DNA of 64,000 nucleotides from Microbacterium protaetiae (lineage in GTDB: Bacteria > Actinomycetota > Actinomycetes > Actinomycetales > Microbacteriaceae): the NCBI RefSeq assembly GCF_004135285.1, contig NZ_CP035494.1, positions 2,604,001 to 2,668,000 on the forward strand, written 5' to 3'. A program made the position numbers and the translations under genes. A model generated the notes under the pieces. It was not told the origin of the DNA, did not search any database, and was given only the letters and a program-made list of their open reading frames with translations. Shown piece after piece: positions 38,577 through 46,640 of this stretch; within the stretch, counting starts at the first letter, position 1, and every line of letters starts with the position of its first letter.

Positions 38577-39173
38577 GTGCGCTGGGATCGCTTCTTCGAA
38601 GACCTCGAGGGTCAGCTCGACTCCGAATGGGAGGCCGAGCGGGCGGCCCTCGACTCCGAGGCAGAGAGACTGCGGATGTCGCGGCTCGGCCTACGCGACC
38701 GCCTGCAGACGCTGCGCGCCGATCCGGCGTCCCAGCTGACGGTGGAGCTGGCCGACGGCGCCGTGCTGACGGGGCGGTTGACCGCCGTCGGCGCCGACTG
38801 GATGGGCATGTCGAGCTCGGACGAACACACCGTGGTCATCGCCCTCGGTGCCGTGGCGGCCGTCGGAATGCCGGAGGCCGAGGTGCTGCGCAGCGCGCGT
38901 GCCCAGCCACCGGCGCCGCAGCGGCTCGCCGAGCGTATGACGCTGGGCTTCGTGCTGCGCGATCTCGCCCGGCGACGTGTTCCGGTGACCCTGCATCTGC
39001 GCGCGGGTCGCACCCTGAGCGGCACCATCGACCGGGCACTTTCCGACCACCTCGACCTGGCGCTGCACGACGTGGGCGAACCGCGCCGGGCCGGCAGCAT
39101 CGCGGGAGTGCGCATCGTGCCGCTGGACGCCGTGGCCTGGGTGCGCCTGGAGGCACACGCTGCCCAGCTGTGA
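38577..39173 (+). CDS. Conserved hypothetical protein with two Sm-like strands regions
   Basis: The 198-residue protein starts with an acidic helix (FFEDLEGQLDSEWEAERAALD) that probably forms a coiled coil. Two later segments look alike: TVELADGAVLTGRLTAVGADWMGM and TLHLRAGRTLSGTIDRALSDHLDLAL, both resembling the strand-turn-strand of Sm/LSm-like barrels. No domain name can be assigned with confidence. GTG start, supported by the -10 six bases upstream. A 20-bp tandem array follows the stop. Confidence 0.75.
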   Translation: MRWDRFFEDLEGQLDSEWEAERAALDSEAERLRMSRLGLRDRLQTLRADPASQLTVELADGAVLTGRLTAVGADWMGMSSSDEHTVVIALGAVAAVGMPEAEVLRSARAQPPAPQRLAERMTLGFVLRDLARRRVPVTLHLRAGRTLSGTIDRALSDHLDLALHDVGEPRRAGSIAGVRIVPLDAVAWVRLEAHAAQL

Positions 39174-39182
39174 GCCCGGCCC

Positions 39183-39302
39183 GCGGCATCCCGCAGTCGG
39201 AGGCGGCATCCCGCAGCCGGAAGTGGCCTCCCGCACCCGGAGGCGGCATTCCGGCGCCGACCCGCGGCATCCCGCGCCCGAAGCGGCCTCTCGCACCCGC
39301 GT
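39183..39302. repeat. 20-bp tandem repeat, six copies, built on GCGGCATCCCGC
   Basis: Units begin at 39183, 39203, 39223, 39243, 39264 and 39283. The first two and the fifth contain GCGGCATCCCGC; the others are variants. The array fills the whole spacer between the hypothetical gene and pip. Confidence 0.85.
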
Positions 39303-39307
39303 AGACT
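39302..39307 (+). promoter_or_regulatory. -10 TAGACT, leaderless promoter of pip
   Basis: TAGACT ends 6 nt before the GTG at 39314. Confidence 0.55.
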
Positions 39308-39313
39308 TCCCGC

Positions 39314-40240
39314 GTGCATCCTGCCCTCGAGCCGTTCGACTCCGGCATGCTGGGGCGCCCCGACGGCGCCCGGCTGTACTGGGAGACATCGGGAAACCCG
39401 ACCGGTCGCCCGGCCCTCTACCTGCACGGCGGGCCCGGCGGGGGACTGGGGCGCGGTGGATACCGGCGCAGGTTCGACCCCGACCGCCATCTGATCGTCG
39501 GGCTCGACCAGCGCGGGTGCGGGCGCAGCATCCCGTGGGCCATCGACGGCGCGCTCGACGCCAACACGACCCCTGCCCTGATCGACGACCTTGAAGCGCT
39601 GCGCGAGCATCTGGCGATCGATGCCTGGCTGATCCATGGCGTCTCGTGGGGATGCACGTTGGCGCTCGCCTATGCGCTGGCGCATCCCGGCCGCGTCACC
39701 GCGCTCGTGCTGACTGCCGTCACGACCGGCGGTCGCGACGAGATCGACTGGATCACCGAGTCGGTCGGGGCGGTGTTCCCCGAAGCGTGGCACCGGCTCG
39801 CGGCATCCGTCCCACCCGGAACCCGGGTGATCGACCACTACGCGCGGCTGCTGCGCGACCCGGATGCCGCGGTGCGGCGAGATGCCGCGGACGCCTGGGA
39901 CGACTGGGAGTCGACGCACATCAGCCTCGATCCGGCGTGGCAGCCGGGCCCGCGCCACAGCTCAGCGCGGGAGCGGGAGAATTTCGCCGCGCTGGTCACG
40001 CACTACTGGGCGCACGACTGCTTTCTCGCCGAACCTCTCATCGATCGTGCGGGCGAGCTCGCGCAGATCCCCGGCGTTCTCATCCACGGGCGCCGCGACA
40101 TCAGCGGGCCGGCGATCACGCCCTGGCGGCTGCATCGCGCGTGGCCGGGAAGCCGGCTGGAGATCATCGAGGATGAGGGCCACGGCGGCAATCGCGAGAT
40201 GGAGCTGACCACCCGGGCCATCGACGCGTTCGCGCACTGA
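39314..40240 (+). CDS. pip: Prolyl aminopeptidase (proline iminopeptidase)
   Basis: The 308-residue alpha/beta-hydrolase of peptidase family S33 cleaves N-terminal proline from peptides. The oxyanion segment LHGGPGGG, nucleophile Ser111 in GVSWG, Asp262 in HGRRDISGP and His290 in EGHGG form the full catalytic set, and DQRGCGRS is the typical second signature. The length fits the family. GTG start is supported by the leaderless-type -10. It converges with the small HTH gene, only 2 bp apart. Confidence 0.93.
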   Translation: MHPALEPFDSGMLGRPDGARLYWETSGNPTGRPALYLHGGPGGGLGRGGYRRRFDPDRHLIVGLDQRGCGRSIPWAIDGALDANTTPALIDDLEALREHLAIDAWLIHGVSWGCTLALAYALAHPGRVTALVLTAVTTGGRDEIDWITESVGAVFPEAWHRLAASVPPGTRVIDHYARLLRDPDAAVRRDAADAWDDWESTHISLDPAWQPGPRHSSARERENFAALVTHYWAHDCFLAEPLIDRAGELAQIPGVLIHGRRDISGPAITPWRLHRAWPGSRLEIIEDEGHGGNREMELTTRAIDAFAH

Positions 40241-40242
40241 CC

Positions 40243-40524
40243 TCAGTCGGGGCGGCGCACGTTCCCGGTGCCCCACAGCTCGGGGAAGCTGGCGGCGTTC
40301 GACTGGCGCCACAGGGCCATGCGACGGGTCTGCTCGGTCTGCTCGTCGAGGTAGGCCGCGACGCTGCCCTCGCTGATGCGCCACTGCGGCGGAACGCCGA
40401 CCCGTACGCCGCGCACCTGTCCCTCCATCGCAAGGGCGATCACCTCGTCGACGGACAGCCCCAGCACCTCGGCGACCTGCGCGGGGGTGACCAGGCGCTC
40501 CTCGTCAGGAGACATATCGGGCAT
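40243..40524 (-). CDS. Small helix-turn-helix protein (excisionase/BldC-like)
   Basis: The 93-residue protein has a MerR/excisionase-type helix-turn-helix near its start (LVTPAQVAEVLGLSVDEVIALAMEGQVRGVRVG, then QWRISEGSVAAYLDEQTEQTRR). Such small proteins are common in actinobacteria near secA/Rv3235 and act as DNA-binding regulators; there is no prophage context to suggest true excisionase function. ATG at 40524 is supported by a GATAAT -10 six bases upstream. Confidence 0.85.
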   Translation of the reverse strand: MPDMSPDEERLVTPAQVAEVLGLSVDEVIALAMEGQVRGVRVGVPPQWRISEGSVAAYLDEQTEQTRRMALWRQSNAASFPELWGTGNVRRPD

Positions 40525-40530
40525 GCACTC

Positions 40531-40536
40531 ATTATC
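40531..40536 (-). promoter_or_regulatory. -10 GATAAT, leaderless promoter of the HTH gene
   Basis: On the minus strand GATAAT is followed by 6 nt and the ATG at 40524. Confidence 0.55.
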
Positions 40537-40573
40537 TCCGGGATTGGCCGCTCGGCACCTGCGGTGTTCAGCC

Positions 40574-40582
40574 TGTGGATAA
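40574..40582 (-). promoter_or_regulatory. Isolated DnaA-box sequence TTATCCACA
   Basis: Third identical copy of the 9-mer, again in CTGTGGATAACTTTC, lying in the divergent spacer between the HTH gene and the SAF-domain gene. Confidence 0.4.
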
Positions 40583-40621
40583 CTTTCGACGCCCCGTGCC
40601 GGATTGCGCCACGATGAAGAC

Positions 40622-41269
40622 ATGACAGCACTCGACAGCGCCGCGTCGACGACCGTGACCATGCCGCGTCCGCGACGCCGCGGGTTCTGGACCGACGCCC
40701 GGTTCTTTCTCGGAGTCGTGCTCATCATCGCCTCGATCGCCGGCGTGTGGGCTGTCGTGTCACTGTCACGGCAGACGTCACCGGTCTACGCGGCAGCGCA
40801 CACGATAGTGCCGGGTCAGAAGGTGACGGCGGCCGACCTCACCGTCATCGACGTGGCTCTCGGCCGCTCCGCCGATGCGTATCTGGCGCCCGGGGCGACG
40901 CTGAACGATGCCGTGGCGACCCGCACCATCGACGCCGGTGAACTCGTTCCGGCGGCGGCCACGGTCTCGGCGGCCAGCTCGCAGGTGACCACTGTCGTCG
41001 TGCACAGCAGTGCCGCCGTGCCCAGCAACGTCACGAGCGGAAGCACCGTGGATCTGTGGGCGGCGGCACCCACCGACGCTGGCACGTACGACACGCCGCG
41101 CATCCTCATCGCGAACGCCACCGTGGTCTCGGTCGCGCACGACGACTCGATGATCGGCGGCGGCGCCGATGCCATCGAGCTCGTGATCCCGCGCTCTGAC
41201 GTCGCCGCGGCGCTGGCGGCGATCGCCGGCGAGTCGGCGTTGTCGGTCGTTCCGAGCGGGGGCCGATGA
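40622..41269 (+). CDS. SAF-domain membrane protein (CpaB/RcpC-like)
   Basis: The 215-residue protein has a short cytosolic N-terminus, one membrane helix (FFLGVVLIIASIAGVWAVVSL, about residues 25-45) and an outside SAF domain (VYAAAHTIVPGQKVTAADL onwards), as in the Flp pilus assembly protein CpaB/RcpC. The following gene codes for a CpaE/MinD-like protein, a typical pairing, but no pilin, secretin or TadA genes are nearby, so a pilus role is uncertain. The ATG at 40622 is chosen over one six codons upstream; a weak -10 (CACGAT) lies 6 nt before it. Confidence 0.82.
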   Translation: MTALDSAASTTVTMPRPRRRGFWTDARFFLGVVLIIASIAGVWAVVSLSRQTSPVYAAAHTIVPGQKVTAADLTVIDVALGRSADAYLAPGATLNDAVATRTIDAGELVPAAATVSAASSQVTTVVVHSSAAVPSNVTSGSTVDLWAAAPTDAGTYDTPRILIANATVVSVAHDDSMIGGGADAIELVIPRSDVAAALAAIAGESALSVVPSGGR

Positions 41270-42519
41270 TGCGCGCGGTGATCGTCGCGACCTCGCACTC
41301 GCGGGCGTTGGCCGCCGAACTCGAGCGGGCCGGGGTCGAGATCGTCGGCGCACTCGGCGCCGACCATCCTGCGGCCGGCGCCGCCGACCCGCTGCTGGAC
41401 TCGGCCGATGCCCTCGTGCTCGAAATCGGCGCGCGCACGCTGACGGTCGAGGTGGTGGCCGCGTGCGATCGCGCCGGAGTGCGCATCGTGCCGCTGTGTG
41501 CGACCGAGGCTGCTGTTCGCCTGTCTGCTGCGTTCGGCCTCGCGCCCGCGCTGCCCTTCGACAGCGACGCCTGGACCATCGCGCAGGTGCTGGCGTCGGC
41601 ACCCCCACCGGTGCTCGAAGCCGACACAGTGCGATCACAGGTGATCACCGTGTGGGGGCCGGCGGGCGCCCCCGGTCGCTCCACTCTCGCCGTCGAGCTG
41701 GCCGCCGAACTCAGCCGAGGACGACGGCGCGTGGGGCTGGTGGATGCCGATACCCACGCACCCGCCCTCGCGCTCATGCTCGGGCTCACCGATGAGGGCC
41801 CCGGCTTCGCCGCGGCCTGCCGACAGGCCGAGCGGGGCGCGCTCGATGCTGCCGAGCTCGACCGGATCAGCACCGCGGTGCCGGTCGCTGACGGTGCGGT
41901 CGCGGTTCTGTCCGGCATCAACCGGCCCTCGCGCTGGCCCGAGCTCAGCGACGGCCGGGTGACGGCGGCACTTCAGCGATGTCGCGACTGGGTCGAGTTC
42001 ACCGTGGTGGATGCGGCATCCTCGCTCGAGCGCGATGAAGAGATCGTCAGCGACCTGGCCGATGGTCCACGGCGGAACGCGGCCACCCTCGCGGCCTTGC
42101 GAGCGGCCGACCGGATCGTCGCCGTGCTGGCTGCCGACCCCGTGGGCGTGGCCCGCTTTCTGCGGGCGTACGGCGAGCTGCGCGCCGTGGTCGGCAACAC
42201 CCCGGTGGCAGTGGTCGCCAACCGGCTGCGCCCGGGGACCCTGGGCATCGATGCGCGGGGGCAGGTGCAGCGGACGCTGGAGAGGTTCGCCGGCATCAGC
42301 GACGTGTGGTTCATTCCGAACGATGCGCGTGGGGTCGACAAGGCGCTGCTGGCATCGCGCCCGGTCGTCGAGGCATCCCCACGGTCATCGGTGACACCGG
42401 CGGTGCGCCGGTTCGCCGCCGAGGCCGTGGCGCCCGCACCGACGCCGCCGCGCTCGTCGCCGCGCCGGTTGCGCCGGCGTGCGCGGGTGCGCGTCGCAGA
42501 GAGCGCCGTCGCACCGTAG
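41266..42519 (+). CDS. CpaE/MinD-like P-loop protein with altered Walker A
   Basis: The 417-residue protein has an N-terminal receiver-like region (residues 1-115) and a ParA/MinD-type domain with GPAGAPGRSTLAVELA where the deviant Walker A normally reads KGGxGKST. Both usual lysines are absent, and Arg stands at the phosphate-binding position. LVDADTHAPALALMLGL and TVVDAASSLE follow as expected. The C-terminus is Pro/Arg rich. Its ATG overlaps the SAF-domain stop (ATGA). It may bind nucleotide weakly or serve as a positioning factor; activity cannot be inferred. Confidence 0.8.
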   Translation: MMRAVIVATSHSRALAAELERAGVEIVGALGADHPAAGAADPLLDSADALVLEIGARTLTVEVVAACDRAGVRIVPLCATEAAVRLSAAFGLAPALPFDSDAWTIAQVLASAPPPVLEADTVRSQVITVWGPAGAPGRSTLAVELAAELSRGRRRVGLVDADTHAPALALMLGLTDEGPGFAAACRQAERGALDAAELDRISTAVPVADGAVAVLSGINRPSRWPELSDGRVTAALQRCRDWVEFTVVDAASSLERDEEIVSDLADGPRRNAATLAALRAADRIVAVLAADPVGVARFLRAYGELRAVVGNTPVAVVANRLRPGTLGIDARGQVQRTLERFAGISDVWFIPNDARGVDKALLASRPVVEASPRSSVTPAVRRFAAEAVAPAPTPPRSSPRRLRRRARVRVAESAVAP

Positions 42520-42522
42520 GCT
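42517..42522 (+). promoter_or_regulatory. -10 TAGGCT, leaderless promoter of pdtaS
   Basis: TAGGCT overlaps the stop codon of the CpaE-like gene and ends 6 nt before the GTG at 42529. Confidence 0.55.
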
Positions 42523-42528
42523 GATTCC

Positions 42529-44022
42529 GTGTCGACGCTCACGGATCTCGTCTACGCCCAGGGTCTCTCCAATGAGGCCGACGTCGAATGGCTGCACCGC
42601 CTGGCCGGCGACGGGCAGCTGCTCGCCGACCTCGCGTCGGCCGATGTGGTGATGTGGGTGCCCACCGCCGATGCCGAGTTCACCGCGGTCGCCCACACCC
42701 GGCCCGGGGGAGCGGCGACACTCTTCTACCGCGACATCGTCGGCGAACGGGTGCGGCCGCAGTGGCGGGCACAGGTTCGCTCGGCATACGCCAGCGGGCA
42801 GATCGTCGACTCTGCCTCGCCGGACTGGTTCGAAGAGACCCCCACGCGCGTGCGTGCAGTGCCGATCGTGCGTGAGGCGCCCCGCCCCGGCGAGCAGCCC
42901 AAGGTCATCGGCGTGCTCACACGGCACACCAACCTCAGCGAGGCGCGCACGCCCTCGCGCCAGCAGATCACCTTCAACGAGTGCGCCGACGATCTGTTCG
43001 GCATGATCTCGTTCGGGGACTTTCCCGATCTGTCGGCACCCACCGGCCCGCGCCGTGGTGCGCCGCGCGCCGCCGATGGCCTGATAAGACTCGACGTCGA
43101 CGGCATGGCCACCTTCGCCAGCCCGAACGCCCTGTCGGCGTTCAACCGTCTCGGGTTCGACGACGAGCTCGAAGGCGAATCGCTCGTCGAGGTGGTCACC
43201 GGCATCCTGCCCGAGAAACGTCAGTTCGATGAATCGCTGCCACTCGTGCTGACCGGCCGTGCTCCCTGGCGTGCCGACGTCGATGCACGGGGCGTGACGA
43301 TCTCGCTGCGCACGGTGCCGCTGCGCGACCACGGCACGCGCATCGGGGCGATAGTGCTCTGCCGCGACGTGACCGAGATGCGCCACCAGGAGCAGGAACT
43401 GATCACGAAGGATGCAACCATCCGCGAGATCCACCACCGGGTGAAGAACAATCTTCAGACCGTGGCCTCGCTGCTGCGCATCCAGGCGCGTCGCACGCAC
43501 TCCGATGAGGCACGCGATGCGCTCACCCAGGCGATGCGGCGGGTATCGGCGATCGCCGTGGTCCATGACACCCTCGCGCAGGGCCTGGCACAGAACGTGG
43601 ACTTCGACGAGGTGTTCCAACGCGTGCTCAAGCTGGTCGCCGAAGTGGCGGCCGGGGTGGGCACGCAGGCCAAGACGCACACGACGGGCACGTTCGGCAC
43701 GCTGCCCACCGAATACGCCACGCCGCTGGCGCTCGCGCTGACCGAGCTGGTGACCAATGCCGTCGAGCACGGCCTGGCCGGCAAAGAGGGCGATGTCGAG
43801 ATCAGCGCGGAGCGCTCAGACGAACGCCTCGAGGTGCGGGTTCGCGACACCGGGGTCGGCCTGCCCGAGGGGCAGGTCGGTCAGGGCCTGGGCACGCAGA
43901 TAGTGCGCACGCTCATTCAGGGCGAGCTCAGCGGTTCGATCGACTGGCACACCCTGAACGGTGAGGGCACCGAGGTGACCATCGACATTCCGCTGCGCTA
44001 TCTCGAGCGCGACGTGGTGTGA
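42529..44022 (+). CDS. pdtaS: Sensor histidine kinase PdtaS
   Basis: The 497-residue soluble kinase has an N-terminal GAF-like region, a PAS-like region (about 185-285) and a HisKA_2/HATPase module with IHHRVKNNLQTVASLLR; His302/His303 contain the phosphoacceptor. The ATPase boxes ELVTNAVEHG and DTGVGLP follow. PdtaS pairs with the ANTAR RNA-binding regulator PdtaR, which is not in this window. It converges with whiB1, the same pairing as in mycobacteria. Its last codons lie inside a 48-bp tandem duplication. Confidence 0.93.
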   Translation: MSTLTDLVYAQGLSNEADVEWLHRLAGDGQLLADLASADVVMWVPTADAEFTAVAHTRPGGAATLFYRDIVGERVRPQWRAQVRSAYASGQIVDSASPDWFEETPTRVRAVPIVREAPRPGEQPKVIGVLTRHTNLSEARTPSRQQITFNECADDLFGMISFGDFPDLSAPTGPRRGAPRAADGLIRLDVDGMATFASPNALSAFNRLGFDDELEGESLVEVVTGILPEKRQFDESLPLVLTGRAPWRADVDARGVTISLRTVPLRDHGTRIGAIVLCRDVTEMRHQEQELITKDATIREIHHRVKNNLQTVASLLRIQARRTHSDEARDALTQAMRRVSAIAVVHDTLAQGLAQNVDFDEVFQRVLKLVAEVAAGVGTQAKTHTTGTFGTLPTEYATPLALALTELVTNAVEHGLAGKEGDVEISAERSDERLEVRVRDTGVGLPEGQVGQGLGTQIVRTLIQGELSGSIDWHTLNGEGTEVTIDIPLRYLERDVV

Positions 44023-44110
44023 TCCGCGTCGGGTGCTGCGGGCGTCGTCAGGAGGCGCGACGTGGTGTGATCCGCGTCGGGTGCTGCGGGCGTCGTCAGG
44101 AGGCGCGACG
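44007..44110. repeat. 48-bp exact tandem duplication across the pdtaS/whiB1 junction
   Basis: 44007-44054 and 44055-44102 are identical, and 44103-44110 begins a third copy. The first unit includes the pdtaS stop codon; the second contains the whiB1 stop. Confidence 0.95.
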
Positions 44111-44344
44111 CGCGCGTGCGGCGCGGCGCTTGAGAGCGCGGCGCTCGTCTTCAGACAGGCCGCCCCACACGCCCGAGTCCTGACCGGTCTCGAGGGCGTA
44201 CTGCAGGCAGATCTCGGTGACCGTGCATCGCGCGCACACCGCCTTCGCCTTCTCGATCTGCTCGACGGCAGGACCGGTGTTGCCGACCGGGAAAAACAGC
44301 TCCGGGTCGACAGTGAGGCAAGCGGCTTTGTCGCGCCAATCCAT
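44096..44344 (-). CDS. whiB1: WhiB1-type iron-sulfur regulator
   Basis: The 82-residue protein has the four [4Fe-4S] cysteines (Cys9, Cys37, Cys40, Cys46), the GVWGG turn and a basic C-terminal DNA-binding tail (RRALKRRAARARR). The sequence around FFPVGNTGPA and GQDSGVWGGLSEDERRALKRR closely follows mycobacterial WhiB1, an NO-sensitive partner of the principal sigma factor. AAGGAG precedes the ATG. An NO-producing nitrite reductase elsewhere in the window makes this sensor relevant. Confidence 0.95.
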   Translation of the reverse strand: MDWRDKAACLTVDPELFFPVGNTGPAVEQIEKAKAVCARCTVTEICLQYALETGQDSGVWGGLSEDERRALKRRAARARRAS

Positions 44345-44608
44345 GGGGGTGCTCCTTGAGTGGGAAGATCACGTCGTGTGTCGGGTGTGGGTCCAGACCG
44401 GATTCGGGTTCCGGTAGCCTGGACATTGCGCGAGCAGAACGCTCGCCCCACCACGCTGTGGGAGCGCACAACGTCTTCCATGGTTTCACAGCGTTGCGCT
44501 CTAATCAAGGATTTTCTCTGGCCAAACCTCCGCAATGGGCTGTCAGTTCGCCGAAAGCCGAGCGACCCACTGGATTTGCGACACGACGCGTCGAAAGGGT
44601 TCTCAACG

Positions 44609-45013
44609 ATGCGCACACCTCCCACCGCCCGCGTGGCGGCGATCATCCTCGGCCTGCAGGCGCTGGGACTGGTCATCCTTGTCGTGTGGCAGGTCATCGC
44701 GCTCGGTGAGGGCGAGTCCGCGTCGCTGCCCAGCGGCATCGCGCTGATCGTGCTGACACTGATCGGCGTGGTGGCGGTTGCGGCCTTCGCCGTCGCTGTT
44801 GTGCGGGGCGCATCGTGGGGGCGCTCGGGCGGAATCGTCGTGCAGCTGCTCATTCTCGCCGTCGCGCTGGGGGCCGCCACCGGCGGCTACGCGCATCCGC
44901 TGATCGGTCTGGCCCTGGCCGCGGTCGGCGTCGCAGGGCTGGTGCCGCTGGTGCTCGATGTGCGGCGGCAGGCTGCCGAACGTCGCGCGGCCGACGACGA
45001 GGCCCGCCGGTAG
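44609..45013 (+). CDS. Hypothetical four-helix membrane protein
   Basis: The 134-residue protein has four hydrophobic helices and a charged C-terminal end (DVRRQAAERRAADDEARR). No family motif was recognised. A longer open frame begins at 44360, but its extra 83 codons have no membrane or domain features and the ATG at 44609 has AAAGGG at suitable distance. The 264-bp spacer 44345-44608 is AT-richer than average and probably holds the divergent promoters for this gene and whiB1; no reliable boxes were identified. Confidence 0.7.
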   Translation: MRTPPTARVAAIILGLQALGLVILVVWQVIALGEGESASLPSGIALIVLTLIGVVAVAAFAVAVVRGASWGRSGGIVVQLLILAVALGAATGGYAHPLIGLALAAVGVAGLVPLVLDVRRQAAERRAADDEARR

Positions 45014-45055
45014 CGGCCGGGACCGGTGACGGGGGACTCGCCGGTCAGGTCTGGG

Positions 45056-45526
45056 CTACTGGTCGATGCCGAGCGTCTTGCGCAGCCGGGCCACGTGCCC
45101 GGTCGCCTTCACGTTGTACAGCGCGAGGGTGAGCGCGCCGTCGTCATCGATCACGAACGTCGAACGCAGCACGCCCTCGATCTTCTTGCCGTAGTTCATC
45201 TTCTCGCCCCACGCACCGTACGCGTCGTGCACCGCGTGGTCGGGGTCGCTCAGCAGCGGGAAGGTCAGTGCGTCGCGCTCGCGGAACTCGCGGAGTTTGG
45301 CGGGGGTGTCGCGCGAGATTCCGACCACGGTGTAGCCGGCCCCGCCCAGGGAGGCGATGCTGTCGCGGAAGTCGCATGCCTCGGTCGTGCATCCCGGTGT
45401 CATGGCCGCGGGATAGAAGTAGAGCACGACCTTCTGGCCGCGCAGATCGTGCAACGAGACGCTACGGCCGTCCTGGTCGAGAAGCGTGAAGTCGGGGGCA
45501 GGGTCTCCAGGATGCAGCGTGGTCAT
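45056..45526 (-). CDS. bcp: Thioredoxin-dependent thiol peroxidase Bcp
   Basis: The 156-residue peroxiredoxin reduces peroxides with thioredoxin. Peroxidatic Cys46 lies in PAAMTPGCTTEACDFRDS and Cys51 is the likely resolving residue of the atypical 2-Cys type. The fold-typical start PGDPAPDFTLLDQDG and the C-terminal KATGHVARLRKTL segment are present, and the length is standard. The ATG is preceded by TAGGCT at 6-nt spacing, indicating a leaderless transcript. Confidence 0.96.
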   Translation of the reverse strand: MTTLHPGDPAPDFTLLDQDGRSVSLHDLRGQKVVLYFYPAAMTPGCTTEACDFRDSIASLGGAGYTVVGISRDTPAKLREFRERDALTFPLLSDPDHAVHDAYGAWGEKMNYGKKIEGVLRSTFVIDDDGALTLALYNVKATGHVARLRKTLGIDQ

Positions 45527-45532
45527 GCCTCC

Positions 45533-45538
45533 AGCCTA
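45533..45538 (-). promoter_or_regulatory. -10 TAGGCT, leaderless promoter of bcp
   Basis: On the minus strand TAGGCT is followed by GGAGGC and then the ATG at 45526. Confidence 0.55.
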
Positions 45539-45574
45539 CGGGGGTGGGATGCCGCGGCCCGCGGGATGCCGGCA

Positions 45575-46627
45575 TCAGTGCTCGTGTGCGACCTCGGCGA
45601 AGGTCACCAGCAGCCGCTGCAACGAGTCCAGCCGCCCGGCGGCGGCGGGCCCCAGCACGCCCGAGGCGACGGCTTCGTTGAGCGCACAGTCGGGGGCATC
45701 GGGCAGGTGCGTGCAGCCGCGGGGGCACTGGCTGGCGACGTCGGCCAGGTCGGTGAAGGCATCGATGATGTGGTTCGGGTCCACGTGACCGAGACCGAAC
45801 GAGCGCACACCGGGGGTGTCGATCACCCAGCCGTTGCCGTCGAGGCCGCGGTAGCGCAGCGACACCGTTGAACTCGACGTGTGCCGGCCCCGCCCGGTGA
45901 CCTCGTTGACATGTCCGGTCGCCCGTTGCGCGTCGGGCACGAGAGCGTTCACGAGTGTGGACTTGCCGACGCCGGAGTGCCCGACGAACACCGTCGAGTG
46001 CCCGACCAGGGCCGCGCCGATCTCGGCGAGCGGCATCTGGCCGCGGGAGCTGCGGAACACGCGCAGGTCGATCCCGTCGAAGTGGCGAAGGAACTCGGTC
46101 GGGTCGGCCAGATCGGTCTTGGTCACCACGAGCAGGGGCCGGATGCCGGCATCCAGTGCCGCCACGAGGTAGCGGTCGACGAGCCGCGCGCGCGGTTCGG
46201 GGTCGGCGGCGGCCACGACCACGAGCATCTGATCGGCGTTGGCGACCACGACCCGTTCCACCTGGTCGGTGTCATCGGCGCTGCGCCGCAGCAGGGTGGT
46301 GCGCTCGGCCAGGCCGATGATGCGCGCGAGGGTGCCCTCTTGGCCGCTGGTGTCACCGACGACGCGGGCGATGTCGCCGGTGACGATCGCCTGGCGCCGC
46401 AGCTCGCGGGCGCGGGTGGCGGTGACCTCGTGCTCGTCGGGGGAGTCCTCGTCCACGAGCACGGTGTAACGGCCGCGATCCACGCCGAGCACGCGGGCCA
46501 GCACGGCGTCGGAATGTGCCGGGCGGCGTTTGGTGCGAGGCCGGTTCGCCTTCGGATTCGGGCGGACGCGCACGTCGGTCTCGTCGAACTCGGGTTCGTC
46601 GTCGTCGGTGTCGTCGAGCCAGCTCAT
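45575..46627 (-). CDS. rsgA: Ribosome small subunit GTPase RsgA
   Basis: The 350-residue circularly permuted GTPase helps mature the 30S subunit. Order of motifs is G4 (TKTD), G1 (GHSGVGKSTLVNAL, near residue 214) and G3 (DTPG), preceded by an OB-fold and followed by the zinc site CPRGCTHLPDAPDC. The N-terminus is acidic and then basic, as in actinobacterial members. It lies 13 bp behind aroA in the same orientation, the conserved actinobacterial arrangement. A longer upstream frame is an aroA shadow. Confidence 0.96.
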   Translation of the reverse strand: MSWLDDTDDDEPEFDETDVRVRPNPKANRPRTKRRPAHSDAVLARVLGVDRGRYTVLVDEDSPDEHEVTATRARELRRQAIVTGDIARVVGDTSGQEGTLARIIGLAERTTLLRRSADDTDQVERVVVANADQMLVVVAAADPEPRARLVDRYLVAALDAGIRPLLVVTKTDLADPTEFLRHFDGIDLRVFRSSRGQMPLAEIGAALVGHSTVFVGHSGVGKSTLVNALVPDAQRATGHVNEVTGRGRHTSSSTVSLRYRGLDGNGWVIDTPGVRSFGLGHVDPNHIIDAFTDLADVASQCPRGCTHLPDAPDCALNEAVASGVLGPAAAGRLDSLQRLLVTFAEVAHEH

Positions 46628-46640
46628 GACACGGGCGCGG

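Noticed and set aside
40243-40524. Phage excisionase
   Set aside because: No integrase, att site or phage genes nearby; small MerR/BldC-like HTH proteins are usual beside these backbone genes.
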